Below are positions 1 through 8,105 of a DNA stretch of 13,878 bases, piece after piece (the stretch's first letter is position 1; each line of letters starts with the position of its first letter). Under the pieces are notes generated by a model. It had not been told where the DNA came from and made no database searches. It saw only the letters and a program-made list of their open reading frames with translations. The position numbers and the translations under genes are program-made. The DNA comes from an uncultured Thiotrichaceae bacterium (GTDB taxonomy: Bacteria; Pseudomonadota; Gammaproteobacteria; Thiotrichales; Thiotrichaceae), in the NCBI GenBank assembly GCA_937931765.1, contig CALHAO010000324.1:1-13878 (forward strand), given 5' to 3'.

Positions 1-133
1 GATGTTTGCTAGTGTAATCAAGGTAATATGTCCCGAGGTATTTTAAGCGCGTGTGGCCGTATTAATTAATGTATGTGATAAAGATTGCGAGGCGCACTAT
101 AAAGCCTTGGGGAATGGATGGCTACCATTGAAA

Positions 134-159
134 AGCCCCCACTTGAAAAAGAGGGGGCT
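134..159 (-). terminator. Rho-independent terminator of the leftward solute-binding protein gene
   Basis: A perfect 7-bp inverted repeat (AGCCCCC at 134-140, GGGGGCT at 153-159) encloses a 12-nt loop. Read on the minus strand, the GC-rich stem is followed by TTTTC. It lies about 40 nt past the stop codon of the gene ending at 199, so that gene's transcript probably ends here. The short T-run makes it a moderate, not ideal, intrinsic terminator. Confidence 0.75.
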
Positions 160-198
160 AGTGTCTCTAAACGCTAAAAATTAAAGCGGAAATTTACG

Positions 199-1782
199 TT
201 ACGCAGTCTTCCACCAGCGCAAAATGGCACGCTGACCATCCGTACTCCAGTTATTAGACATATTTTCAGGCTGCCCGATGTCCTGGCTACTGGCGAACAG
301 GTAGTTATTAAATACCGGAATCGCAGTACCGCCTTCGTTGCTGACAATGCCCTGCATCTCTCCGTACATTTCGCCACGCTTGGATTCATCCAATTCAGAA
401 CGAGCTTCCACTAATAACTTGTTAAATTTATCATTCTGCCAGTACGCATCATTCCACTTAGAATCAGCCGCATAAGCAGAAACGAACATCCAGTCTTCCG
501 TCGGACGACCACCCCAGTAACACATGCAGAAATCTTTTTTCATCCATACATCAGACCAGTAACCATCATCCGGCTCACGTATCACTTCAACATCGATACC
601 GGCTACAGCCGCATGCTCTTTATACAACACAGCCGCATCAACCGCGCCCGCGAATGCTGCATCTGCCGCACTCAACTGGACTTTCAGACCTTCAGCACCA
701 GCCTTCTTCAGGTGGAACTTCGCTTTATCAGGATCATAAGCACGTTGCTCCATATCCTTCGCTAAATAGCGGTTAGCACGACCGATCGGGTGATCATTAC
801 CCACATAACCGTGGCCACGTAACAAGGTTTCCAACAAGGCTTCACGATCCAGCGAGTATTTCAGTGCTAAACGAACATCATTGTTTTTGTACGGGTCCAT
901 GTCGCAACGCATCGGCATCGAATAATGCGCGTTACCACTGGTTTCCATGATCTTGACTTTCTTGTCACGCTCTAACAGGTGTAATGTTTTAATATCCAGA
1001 CGATCAATCACATCGACTTCGCCGGTACGTAAGGCATTAGTCCGTGCGGCAACATCCTTGATGGAGATCAATTCTGCTGTCTCAACATGACCTTCTTTGT
1101 CATTCCAATAGTCAGCGAATTTTTCAAACTCAGCCTTCACACCGGGATCAAAGTTCTTCAACTTATAACCACCCGCACCGATGGTACCGGCAGGATCAAT
1201 TTTCCCATCTTCATTCGCTGGCGCAATCACCAGATGGTAATCACTCAATAGGTAAGGCAAATCAGCATTACCGTCTTTTAAGGTAATGACGACGGTATTA
1301 CCCTCTGCTTTCATTTCTGCAATGGTATCAACCGTCGACTTGACCGCTGATTTACTGTCTTCACCACGATGAAAATTCAGTGAAGCGACAACATCTTTAC
1401 CGGTTACGGGCTTACCATCATGAAACTTAGCCTTGCGTAGGGTGAACGTCCAGGTTTTTGCATCTTCAGACGACCCCCAGCTCTCTGCCAATTCGCCTTG
1501 CAGAGAGTTATCACCTGCAACAACTGTCAGATAACCATGCATAGTATTCAGCAGCATATTGGTGAAATCGTTGGTAGCTGTTCCGGGATCTAATGAATCC
1601 GTTGTGGAGCCATGTCCGGTGCCAATTTTCAGGTGACCACCTTTTTTCGGGTCATGTCCAGCTGCGAATAAAATACCCGGTGCGGCTGCACTCAGTCCGA
1701 ATAACGCGGTTAGCTTCACAAAATCACGACGTGAAATACGTCCGGATCTGAGATCACTCTCCAACTGTTTCATATCTGCCAT
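199..1782 (-). CDS. Tat-exported ABC transporter solute-binding protein (SBP_bac_5, peptide/nickel family)
   Basis: Predicted periplasmic solute-binding protein of 527 aa for an ABC importer of the DppA/OppA/NikA type, a usual length for the family. The N-terminus carries a twin-arginine signal: S-R-R-D-F-V-K at residues 17-23, then a hydrophobic stretch to about residue 41. It should therefore be folded before export. Family landmarks include an L-A-E-S-W block near residue 100, then W-T-F-T-L-R and F-H-D-G-K-P-V-T. The ATG at 1782 is fixed by a strong Shine-Dalgarno AGGAGGAG (minus strand, 1790-1797) 7 nt away. It is monocistronic: a terminator follows it and no permease or ATPase genes adjoin it on its strand. 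The ligand cannot be read from the sequence. It could serve the ABC operon at 2212-6930 as a second binding protein, or an unlinked transporter. Confidence 0.9.
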   Translation of the reverse strand: MADMKQLESDLRSGRISRRDFVKLTALFGLSAAAPGILFAAGHDPKKGGHLKIGTGHGSTTDSLDPGTATNDFTNMLLNTMHGYLTVVAGDNSLQGELAESWGSSEDAKTWTFTLRKAKFHDGKPVTGKDVVASLNFHRGEDSKSAVKSTVDTIAEMKAEGNTVVITLKDGNADLPYLLSDYHLVIAPANEDGKIDPAGTIGAGGYKLKNFDPGVKAEFEKFADYWNDKEGHVETAELISIKDVAARTNALRTGEVDVIDRLDIKTLHLLERDKKVKIMETSGNAHYSMPMRCDMDPYKNNDVRLALKYSLDREALLETLLRGHGYVGNDHPIGRANRYLAKDMEQRAYDPDKAKFHLKKAGAEGLKVQLSAADAAFAGAVDAAVLYKEHAAVAGIDVEVIREPDDGYWSDVWMKKDFCMCYWGGRPTEDWMFVSAYAADSKWNDAYWQNDKFNKLLVEARSELDESKRGEMYGEMQGIVSNEGGTAIPVFNNYLFASSQDIGQPENMSNNWSTDGQRAILRWWKTA

Positions 1783-1789
1783 CTAAACT

Positions 1790-1797
1790 CTCCTCCT
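1790..1797 (-). promoter_or_regulatory. Strong Shine-Dalgarno fixing the start of the Tat solute-binding protein
   Basis: The minus strand reads AGGAGGAG, 7 nt before the ATG at 1782. It favours this ATG over the in-frame ATG three codons later. Confidence 0.7.
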
Positions 1798-1874
1798 ACA
1801 GGGTCAAAGTGGGGTGATGTTAACACAAATCAGCCACTTTTTGTAAGTGATTGATTAACCAGCCGATCACAATT

Positions 1875-2069
1875 ATTATCGACTCCATTCACAGCTTCGG
1901 CTACGCTTATTAAGCAATGAGCAACACCAAAAACATGCCACTGGAGCCTGTCATGAACGATATAACACTCAATTTTTCCAGAGCAGAATACGCAAAACGA
2001 CTCAGCAAGGTGCGCACTGCAATGTTGGCACAAGATATTCAGACCCTGATTGTGCATGACCCGTCCAAT
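1875..2069 (+). repeat. Left copy of a 195-bp direct repeat (doeA upstream region plus first 39 codons)
   Basis: Base-by-base comparison with 9084-9278 at a constant offset of 7209 shows 187 of 195 positions identical and no gaps. Mismatches lie at 1884, 1893, 1894, 1917, 1942, 2000, 2003 and 2016. Five are in the 78 nt upstream of the coding start. Three are in the coding part: two synonymous and one Thr/Ala. Identity stops abruptly after 2069, in the codon following the Ser-Asn pair of doeA. On the left it fades before 1875. The two copies bracket the whole zur-merC-GTPase-ABC operon. Confidence 0.95.
1953..2069 (+). pseudogene. Truncated 5' fragment of the ectoine hydrolase gene
   Basis: This fragment keeps the start codon, the GGAG Shine-Dalgarno and the first 39 codons of the intact gene at 9162 (38 of 39 residues identical, Thr for Ala once). 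At 2070 the sequence switches to something unrelated. The reading frame stays open for 21 further residues and stops at 2133-2135, giving a possible 60-residue chimeric peptide. It lacks nearly all of the N-terminal domain and the whole C-terminal catalytic domain, so it cannot be a functional hydrolase. Because its translation signals survive, the short peptide could still be made, but nothing suggests a role. Confidence 0.9.
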
Positions 2070-2211
2070 GCTTTTGATAGCCACCTGCCTAAGTGGAACT
2101 ATACGGTAACCCCTGCAATAGCCACTTCACCTTAGGGAGATTATTTCGTGTACGTTCGTTAGCCGGGATTGCTTGCCTAACCCTCAACTCCGACTTGAAC
2201 AGTATGTCCTG
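2070..2211. other. Unassigned spacer between the doeA fragment and the ABC operon end
   Basis: These 142 nt contain no gene I can support. A short imperfect direct repeat starting ATAGCCAC occurs at 2077 and again at 2118. An inverted repeat AAGTGG/CCACTT spans 2091-2127. A weak 5-bp hairpin (GTTAG at 2158-2162, CTAAC at 2177-2181) lies just past the ATPase stop codon, but it lacks a T-run on either strand. I see no convincing terminator for the leftward operon here. The spacer is probably a remnant of the event that created the direct repeats. Confidence 0.5.
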
Positions 2212-3633
2212 TCAATATTGCCTTTTTGGGAATTCGCTCAATACAACCCTCCGATCCGCCCACTTATCCGCAATCACAGCATCATGCGTCACTAAAACCA
2301 CCGCAATACCTTTCTCCGCCGCAATATCTGCAATCATCGCCAATGTCTCACGCTGAGTAATCGGATCAAGGCGCGATGTTGGCTCATCGGCTAACAAAAT
2401 AGCAGGCTTAGCCGTTAACGCCCGCGCTATCGATATACGTTGTAACTCACCACCCGATACCTCATCAGGTCGACGTTTCAATAATGACTCATCAATCCCT
2501 AAACGAGACAAGTAAGCCAACACCTTAGACCAATCTTCACCATGCAAACGGGCCACATCCTTCAGGCTTTTACCTAAAGCCACCCGTGCCGGAAATGCTG
2601 CCGGTGGGTCTTGATAAAGCTTCTGGATACCCGTAGAGCTAACTTGATTGCTACGTGTTACTGTTCCGGCTGAAGGAATCTGAAGACCTGCTAATACATC
2701 CAGCAATGAAGTTTTGCCGACACCACTAGGGCCAGCAATCGCAATCCGCTCACCTGCCAATAGCGTTAAGTCGAAACCTTGCAGTAAGGTACGTTCGCCA
2801 CGACTCACAGCAACATCTTTCACCTCCAGCAACATCTCACCCGCTTCGGTAGTGGGTGTTGTCGGCCATACTTGCGGCTCAGCGTCTAACAGCTCGCGCG
2901 TGTAGTCGGCAGTGGGTTGTGCTAACACTTGCTTGGTCGCGCCCCGTTCCACCAAGTCACCCGACTTCAATACTAATAACTCACCACCCAAATGCTTGGC
3001 AACGGATGCTTCATGGGTAATGGCTAACAAGGTTCCACCTTCACGCGGTACTTTGGCGAGTAACTCGATTACCGTATGGCTGCGTTCAGCATCCAAGCCC
3101 TTGGTCGGCTCATCCGCAATTAACACCGGTGCATCAGCTGCCGTAGCTGCTGCAAACGCCACACGCTGTGCCATACCACCGGATAAGGCGCTGGGTAAAC
3201 GTTTCTCTGCGCCCGTGAGATCTAGTGTTTGGAAGTCAGTAGCCGTTGCCTGTTTCGCGGCTTTACGGGAAAGGCCTGCAACATAACGATGTGATTCACG
3301 CACTTGAGACTGGGCAATCATCAGCGGATCAAGCGCCCGCCATGGCTCTTGCGGCAGAATCGCCACCTCTCGCCCCCAAAAAGCTGAGCGTTGTTGCGAG
3401 GAGAGTTGATCGATACGTTCACCATTCAGATGAATAATGCCTTCTGCACTTAAGCCATCAGGTAGTGTGCCGAGAATTGCCTGAGCAAGGAGACTTTTAC
3501 CAGCACCGGTTTCACCCATAATCACTAAAGCGTTTCCTGCTGGTAATTCGAAGCTGATCGGGCCAAGTAGTTTTTTAGAACCGGCGTGTACCACCAAATC
3601 TTCTACTGCAATAGTAATGTTTGGGCCTGTCAT
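2212..3633 (-). CDS. Fused two-domain ABC transporter ATPase (NikD-NikE / DppD-DppF type)
   Basis: Cytoplasmic ATPase of 473 aa powering the importer encoded just upstream. Two complete nucleotide-binding domains are fused head to tail. Domain 1 has Walker A GETGAGKS (40-47), signature LSGGM (150-154), Walker B ending DEP (174-176) and an H-loop His at 207. Domain 2 has Walker A GPSGVGKT (301-308), signature VSGGE (392-396), Walker B ending DEP (416-418) and His 450. The C-terminal extensions of many Opp/Dpp ATPases are absent, so each half resembles short NikD and NikE. A longer TTG start at 3687 is possible. I chose ATG at 3633 because it follows GGGAG by 6 nt and gives a 4-nt ATGA overlap with the preceding permease. 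It is the last gene of the operon. Both ATP sites look intact. Confidence 0.92.
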   Translation of the reverse strand: MTGPNITIAVEDLVVHAGSKKLLGPISFELPAGNALVIMGETGAGKSLLAQAILGTLPDGLSAEGIIHLNGERIDQLSSQQRSAFWGREVAILPQEPWRALDPLMIAQSQVRESHRYVAGLSRKAAKQATATDFQTLDLTGAEKRLPSALSGGMAQRVAFAAATAADAPVLIADEPTKGLDAERSHTVIELLAKVPREGGTLLAITHEASVAKHLGGELLVLKSGDLVERGATKQVLAQPTADYTRELLDAEPQVWPTTPTTEAGEMLLEVKDVAVSRGERTLLQGFDLTLLAGERIAIAGPSGVGKTSLLDVLAGLQIPSAGTVTRSNQVSSTGIQKLYQDPPAAFPARVALGKSLKDVARLHGEDWSKVLAYLSRLGIDESLLKRRPDEVSGGELQRISIARALTAKPAILLADEPTSRLDPITQRETLAMIADIAAEKGIAVVLVTHDAVIADKWADRRVVLSEFPKRQY

Positions 3634-4454
3634 AGTTTTCTCCCACCCACTGATAAGTGCAACGCTAATACAGTAATTACCAAACAAATAACTGGTTGGA
3701 AAATCAAAAACGGTGCTTCACGCCAATATGGTAATAGCTGAGTCATCATCACACCCCACTCTGCAGTAGGCGGGCGAATGCCAACACTAACAAAGCCTAA
3801 AGCCGCCACGGCAGTCACGGCTGTCGCCGCACCAAAGGCTGCAATGGTTAGCAGGCCGGGGCCGATCTCAGGGATGAGGTGGCGACGCACCACATGCATC
3901 GGGCCAAAGCCTAGTAAACGGGACGATTCAACCGAAGGCTCAGACAATACGACGCGCGCACGTTGGCGGGTATAGCGGAAATATTCCACCCATAAGGTCA
4001 GGGATAAACCGACATACAAGGCCCACCATGATCCGGGTGAAATCGCCGCCAGCATTAACACCAGCAATAAGCCGGGTAAGGCCAGCACGGCATCGGCAAA
4101 TAGGGTCAGCCCGCGTTCTGTCCATCCACCGCGCCACGCCGCAACAATGCCTAGAATCGTTCCGGGAATGGCAGCGGTTAATACCGACAATGCGGCGAGT
4201 GATAATGACAACTGTGCGCCTGATAACAAACGCGCCAGCATATCGCGGCCAAGGTGATCTGTGCCTAACCAGTGCTCTGCGCTGGGCGATTGCAGGGTGT
4301 GCATGAGTGATTGCTTAAACGGATCAACACCGATTAAGTCAGGCCCCATGACAGCGCATACCGCTAAAAACAGCAGTAATACAATGCCTAGCACACGCCA
4401 GATCGGAAAGCGGCGTTCAACGGGTAAGGTCGCGAGAATAGCTTGATTACTCAT
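3630..4454 (-). CDS. ABC transporter permease, NikC/DppC type
   Basis: Inner-membrane permease of 274 aa, one of two forming the transport channel. It has an N-terminal membrane segment at about residues 19-40. The family motif G-T-D-H-L-G-R-D (about 64-71) follows a short periplasmic loop, as in DppC/OppC/NikC proteins. Several further hydrophobic spans follow, with an EAA-like cytoplasmic loop near R-R-H-L-I-P-E. Its ATG (4452-4454) overlaps the stop of the upstream permease in an ATGA, and its own stop overlaps the ATPase start in the same way. The three proteins are therefore probably translationally coupled. It resembles NikC more than the longer OppC proteins, but substrate cannot be assigned from the permease alone. 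Confidence 0.92.
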   Translation of the reverse strand: MSNQAILATLPVERRFPIWRVLGIVLLLFLAVCAVMGPDLIGVDPFKQSLMHTLQSPSAEHWLGTDHLGRDMLARLLSGAQLSLSLAALSVLTAAIPGTILGIVAAWRGGWTERGLTLFADAVLALPGLLLVLMLAAISPGSWWALYVGLSLTLWVEYFRYTRQRARVVLSEPSVESSRLLGFGPMHVVRRHLIPEIGPGLLTIAAFGAATAVTAVAALGFVSVGIRPPTAEWGVMMTQLLPYWREAPFLIFQPVICLVITVLALHLSVGGRKL

Positions 4455-5407
4455 GCTGTTTTACTCCTGCGTGGGTCAATACCGTGACAAGTCAGATCAA
4501 CTATCAGGTTGAGCACCACATACATCAAACCCAGTGCTAGTGCGGTACCTTGTACCATCGGCACGTCGCGACCAAAAATAGCGTGTACCAAGGCGTGACC
4601 AATACCCGGCCATGCAAACACGCTCTCAATAATCACGACACCTTCGATTAAAAAAGCCAGTTGCACACCGACATAAGCCACTACCGGCAGGGCTGCATTA
4701 CGCAATACATGCCGTGATAGCGTTAGTTTGGATGACAAGCCTTTGGTGCGTGAGAATAAACGCCATTCTGCTGACATAGCTTCGCTGACGGCATCGCGGA
4801 TGACCCGACTGGAAACCGCTGCCAAGCCCAATCCTAAGGTGAGTGCGGGCAGTACCAAATACTCCGGCCCTTTAAATCCGGCAACGGGGAGAAGTTTGGT
4901 ATGCACCGCAAACCCCAGCATCAGCACCACACCAATTGCAAAGGCGGGAATGGCGCGGAAAAATATCGACGCGGCCAAGCTGAACCGGTCGAACCAGCCT
5001 CCGGGTTTTAAGCCAGCCATTATCCCGACGGGTATGGCAATCAGCAACGACACTAAGAGTCCTGCACCCGCGAGCAATAGTGAGTAACCCATTTGCGTTT
5101 TTAGCTCTTCCGCAATCGGGCTACCACTGACGGATGATTTACCCAAGTCGAATTGCGCCAGCGAACCAAGCCATGACACAAGCTGCACGACTACAGGCTG
5201 ATCGAGTCCTAATTCAGTCCGCACCTGATCCGCTGAGGCGGCATCCATCATGTCATAGCCATAACGACCGGCAGCGATACGGTAGGCTGAGTCACCGGGA
5301 AGTGCCTGCATCATCGCGAAACTTATAATCCCGACAACAACAGCCACTACCACAGCTTGTACGGCCCGCCCGGCAAGGGCAGACCAAAAAACAGAGCGTT
5401 GAAGCAT
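4451..5407 (-). CDS. ABC transporter permease, NikB/DppB type
   Basis: Inner-membrane permease of 318 aa and partner of the NikC-like permease. An N-terminal membrane segment (about residues 13-32) precedes the usual DppB layout: a periplasmic region with the E-L-G-L-D-Q-P-V-V block, then about five membrane spans. Near the C-terminus the typical DppB block R-H-V-L-R-N-A-A-L-P is followed by E-S-V-F-A-W-P-G-I-G. Its ATG shares one base with the TAA stop of the solute-binding protein gene (TAATG), indicating coupling. All key family blocks are intact. The length is normal for NikB/DppB. Confidence 0.93.
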   Translation of the reverse strand: MLQRSVFWSALAGRAVQAVVVAVVVGIISFAMMQALPGDSAYRIAAGRYGYDMMDAASADQVRTELGLDQPVVVQLVSWLGSLAQFDLGKSSVSGSPIAEELKTQMGYSLLLAGAGLLVSLLIAIPVGIMAGLKPGGWFDRFSLAASIFFRAIPAFAIGVVLMLGFAVHTKLLPVAGFKGPEYLVLPALTLGLGLAAVSSRVIRDAVSEAMSAEWRLFSRTKGLSSKLTLSRHVLRNAALPVVAYVGVQLAFLIEGVVIIESVFAWPGIGHALVHAIFGRDVPMVQGTALALGLMYVVLNLIVDLTCHGIDPRRSKTA

Positions 5408-6930
5408 TACTTACCCCAGGAAACTTTGCTTAGGCCGTAATTACGCTCTAACGGATCAACCACGTAGCCTTTCAGATCCTTCGCGACAGAAACGGTATGC
5501 TGATACCAAACCACCGGAATCAACGGTAGTTCGTCATGCACTGCCTTAACGACGGTAGCAATGTTTTCACTGCGAACGGATGCGTCACTGGTTTGAGAAA
5601 TTTTATCCAACGCGTCGATAACCGTCGCGTTATCCCAGCCCATGGCTCCCCAATCGCCGCCACCTTTACCAAAGTCTGCTAACGTTGTACCGATAGGATC
5701 AGGTGTTAAACCATAGTTGCGCGCAAACAAAGCAACTTCTAATGAACCGTCTTTATGGCCTTTTGGGATTTCAGAGTAACTGCTCACGCTGACTTCTAAC
5801 TCAACTCCAATTTCGCCCCACTGATCTTGTAGTGCAGTGGCAATAAGTGGCAATTCAGGACGGTCAGGGAAGGTGCGTAGTAATAGCTTAAAACGCTCAC
5901 CATCGCGGGTTAAAACACCATCATCACCGGCTTTCCAGCCAAGATCAGCCAGTAGTTTTTTGGCCGCTTCGACATCGTTTGTTAGTGGTTTCAGGTCTTT
6001 ATCATGCCACTCGCTCAGTACTGGTGGAAACAGCTGTGTTGCACTGGCTTCAGGGAAACGGGTGATTGCAGTTGCAATACCCTGACGGTTAATCGCCATA
6101 CTTAATGCCTGACGAGCACGTGCATCATCTAAGAACTTATGACTGGCATTTAGCTTCAGACTAACAACGCGAGGAATGGCATCAGCCATAGCAGTAACAC
6201 TATCCACGTCTTTCAAATGGGCAAAGCCGGAAGGGTCAAGGTTAAACACTAAGTCAGCGTCGCCACTTTCAGCGATTAAGGCACGCGTTTCTGCACGACT
6301 GGTTGCCAGATAGCTGGCGCTTTCTAATAAGGCTTTGTCACCCCAGTAATCATCATTACGCTTGAGTGACAGACCTTGTGGTGGCGTGAATGTGTCTACG
6401 GTAAAAGGGCCGGTACCGATTGCCGCGACAGCATTGCCTTCAGCATCTATTGAAGCAGGAGCTGAGATCACAGTGGTATTGTGAGTTAGCAAAGCTGGTA
6501 GCGCTGAAAATGGCTTTTCCATCTGAATAAGGATTTTACCATCTTTCGCTTCAATGCTTTTGATCGGTGCTTTCTTGAGCATGCCTGGCTTTGCAAGCGC
6601 AGTAATTAGCGACTTTGCCACAAACTCAGCCGTCATCGTCGTGCCATTGTGAAACTTAACGCCTTCACGCACAGTAAGCGTCCAGCTCATACCGTCTTCG
6701 GTAGCTGACCATTCGGTCGCCAGGCCTGGAATTAAAACGCCTTTCGTATCTGCATCAACCAATGTTTCCATGACCTGTAGGCGATGGAATGCAAAGCCTG
6801 ACACAGCAGGGTCATAGCTGTTGATTTCCCACGGGGCAGAGATTTTGACTGAGGTTTTATCAGCAGAAAAGGCAATCGGACTGGCGAACAAGCTCGCTGC
6901 CAGAATAGCAATAGATAGGGGCTTAAACAT
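5407..6930 (-). CDS. Sec-exported ABC transporter solute-binding protein (NikA/DppA-like)
   Basis: Periplasmic binding protein of 507 aa that should deliver the substrate to the permeases encoded directly downstream. The Sec signal peptide spans residues 1-23 (M-F-K start, hydrophobic core, likely cleavage after A-F-S-A). Family landmarks are G-L-A-T-E-W near residue 68, W-T-L-T-V-R-E-G-V-K-F-H-N-G near 82-95 and a G-T-G-P-F block near 172. A GGAG (minus strand, 6939-6942) stands 8 nt before the ATG. It starts 18 nt after the GTPase gene, which joins the ABC genes to the zur-merC-GTPase group as one transcription unit. The context points to a metal or metal-chelate ligand, but the family also binds peptides, so this is inference. 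It is a different lineage from the Tat-type binding protein at 199-1782. Confidence 0.92.
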   Translation of the reverse strand: MFKPLSIAILAASLFASPIAFSADKTSVKISAPWEINSYDPAVSGFAFHRLQVMETLVDADTKGVLIPGLATEWSATEDGMSWTLTVREGVKFHNGTTMTAEFVAKSLITALAKPGMLKKAPIKSIEAKDGKILIQMEKPFSALPALLTHNTTVISAPASIDAEGNAVAAIGTGPFTVDTFTPPQGLSLKRNDDYWGDKALLESASYLATSRAETRALIAESGDADLVFNLDPSGFAHLKDVDSVTAMADAIPRVVSLKLNASHKFLDDARARQALSMAINRQGIATAITRFPEASATQLFPPVLSEWHDKDLKPLTNDVEAAKKLLADLGWKAGDDGVLTRDGERFKLLLRTFPDRPELPLIATALQDQWGEIGVELEVSVSSYSEIPKGHKDGSLEVALFARNYGLTPDPIGTTLADFGKGGGDWGAMGWDNATVIDALDKISQTSDASVRSENIATVVKAVHDELPLIPVVWYQHTVSVAKDLKGYVVDPLERNYGLSKVSWGK

Positions 6931-6948
6931 TAAGGGAACTCCGTACCG

Positions 6949-8070
6949 TTAAATGAGTGGGTGGTTAATTATTTTGGTGAATGATGCTAATAAGTTGCTG
7001 ACAAAGGCTTCATCAAGATCGGCGGTGATAAACACAAAGCGACTTCGGTGGTCATCATCAGGCCACTCCGCTAATTTCACTGCGGGATAAAACAGGTGTT
7101 GAACACCATGAAGTACTGTTGGGTTATCAGGGTGATCCTGTAGATTGACAATGCCTTTCATACGCAGTAGATGAGGGCCGCAGGATAGGTTCAGGGCGGC
7201 CATTGCATCCGTCACATTTCGCCATGCCAAGGGCTGATCGAAGGTCACAGAGAAGCTGCGAATACGTCCATTGACACCGGGTGAGGCTACGGCTGTTGGG
7301 TTGCGAATGCCGGTGTGTGGTTGCGAGGTGATAGGAGTAACCGCCCGAAATTTATCAGCCGCCAGCCACTGTTTGGTTTGTGTGGGCTGAGACTGATGGT
7401 AGGCGCGAAGATTGTAAACCTGACTTGGGTTTATAGTGCCGTGAAGTACCGGAATAATCGTGGCAGCGGGGTTTAGTTCGGTCAGGCGTGCTTTAACCTG
7501 GAGTGCTGTGTCTGCATCGGTCAGGTCAGTTTTGGTGAGTAGCAAGCGATCAGCGGTCGCCACCTGACGCACCGCCTCAAAATTCTCATCCAATTGCTGA
7601 TTAGCAAATACCGCATCCACCGTGGTCACGACGCTATCCAGATAAAGCCGCCGTGCAATCCAGCTAGAGTTCAGCAAGGTCTCCATAATGGTGGTCGGGT
7701 CAGCGACACCCGTGGTTTCAATCACGATACGTTCATAACGGGGAACCACCCCGCTGGATCTGCCCATCCACAAGTTTTTTAGGGTGGGCAGGAGCGTTCC
7801 CTGAATCTCGCAGCACACACAGCCACCATTGAGCAAGGCGATCGGCACGTCATTCTTTTCAAGCAATTGATGATCAATACCGACACTGCCAAATTCGTTC
7901 ATAACCACGGCTGTTATCGGCTGAGTTTGCGATAGATTTTCCCAGAATGACGGTTGCAATAAGTTGTTGAGTAAAGTGGTTTTGCCACTGCCCAAAAAAC
8001 CCGTGAGAATCGTCACCGGTATCCGGGTTTCTTTGGTCTCACTCACTTGCACAGGTGTGTTTGTTGACAT
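6949..8070 (-). CDS. COG0523 / CobW-family metallochaperone GTPase (ZigA/YeiR/ZNG1-like)
   Basis: Cytoplasmic G3E-family GTPase of 373 aa, expected to hand zinc (or a related metal) to client proteins using GTP. Visible motifs: Walker A G-F-L-G-S-G-K-T-T (24-32), the metal-binding C-V-C-C (84-87) that defines COG0523, a Walker B-like I-V-I-E-T-T-G (115-121) and a base-recognition T-K-T-D (179-182, Thr in place of the usual Asn). A CobW_C-type domain fills the last ~110 residues. No His-rich tail is present. An in-frame TTG at 8079 would add three residues. I prefer the ATG at 8070, though neither has a clear Shine-Dalgarno. Position behind zur and merC supports a zinc-limitation role. No cobalamin genes are nearby, so a CobW role in B12 synthesis is unlikely. 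Confidence 0.9.
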   Translation of the reverse strand: MSTNTPVQVSETKETRIPVTILTGFLGSGKTTLLNNLLQPSFWENLSQTQPITAVVMNEFGSVGIDHQLLEKNDVPIALLNGGCVCCEIQGTLLPTLKNLWMGRSSGVVPRYERIVIETTGVADPTTIMETLLNSSWIARRLYLDSVVTTVDAVFANQQLDENFEAVRQVATADRLLLTKTDLTDADTALQVKARLTELNPAATIIPVLHGTINPSQVYNLRAYHQSQPTQTKQWLAADKFRAVTPITSQPHTGIRNPTAVASPGVNGRIRSFSVTFDQPLAWRNVTDAMAALNLSCGPHLLRMKGIVNLQDHPDNPTVLHGVQHLFYPAVKLAEWPDDDHRSRFVFITADLDEAFVSNLLASFTKIINHPLI

Positions 8071-8105
8071 ATCAGTCAATGAATCTATCGTTGATAGCAG
8101 TGGGA

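Noticed and set aside
1830..2084. A minus-strand open frame that also occurs at 9051-9266 and looks like a conserved small protein
   Set aside because: It is antisense to the doeA 5' region. The similarity comes entirely from the DNA direct repeat. It has no ribosome site or independent support.
2158..2181. Terminator hairpin after the ABC operon
   Set aside because: The stem is only 5 bp with a 14-nt loop and no T-run on either strand.
3634..3687. 18-residue N-terminal extension of the fused ATPase from a TTG start
   Set aside because: The ATG at 3633 has a Shine-Dalgarno and an ATGA overlap with the permease stop. The extension would lie wholly inside the permease gene.
6949..8070. Cobalamin biosynthesis CobW
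   Set aside because: No cobalamin genes or B12 riboswitch are in view. The CxCC-containing COG0523 family is broad and the zur context favours a zinc chaperone.
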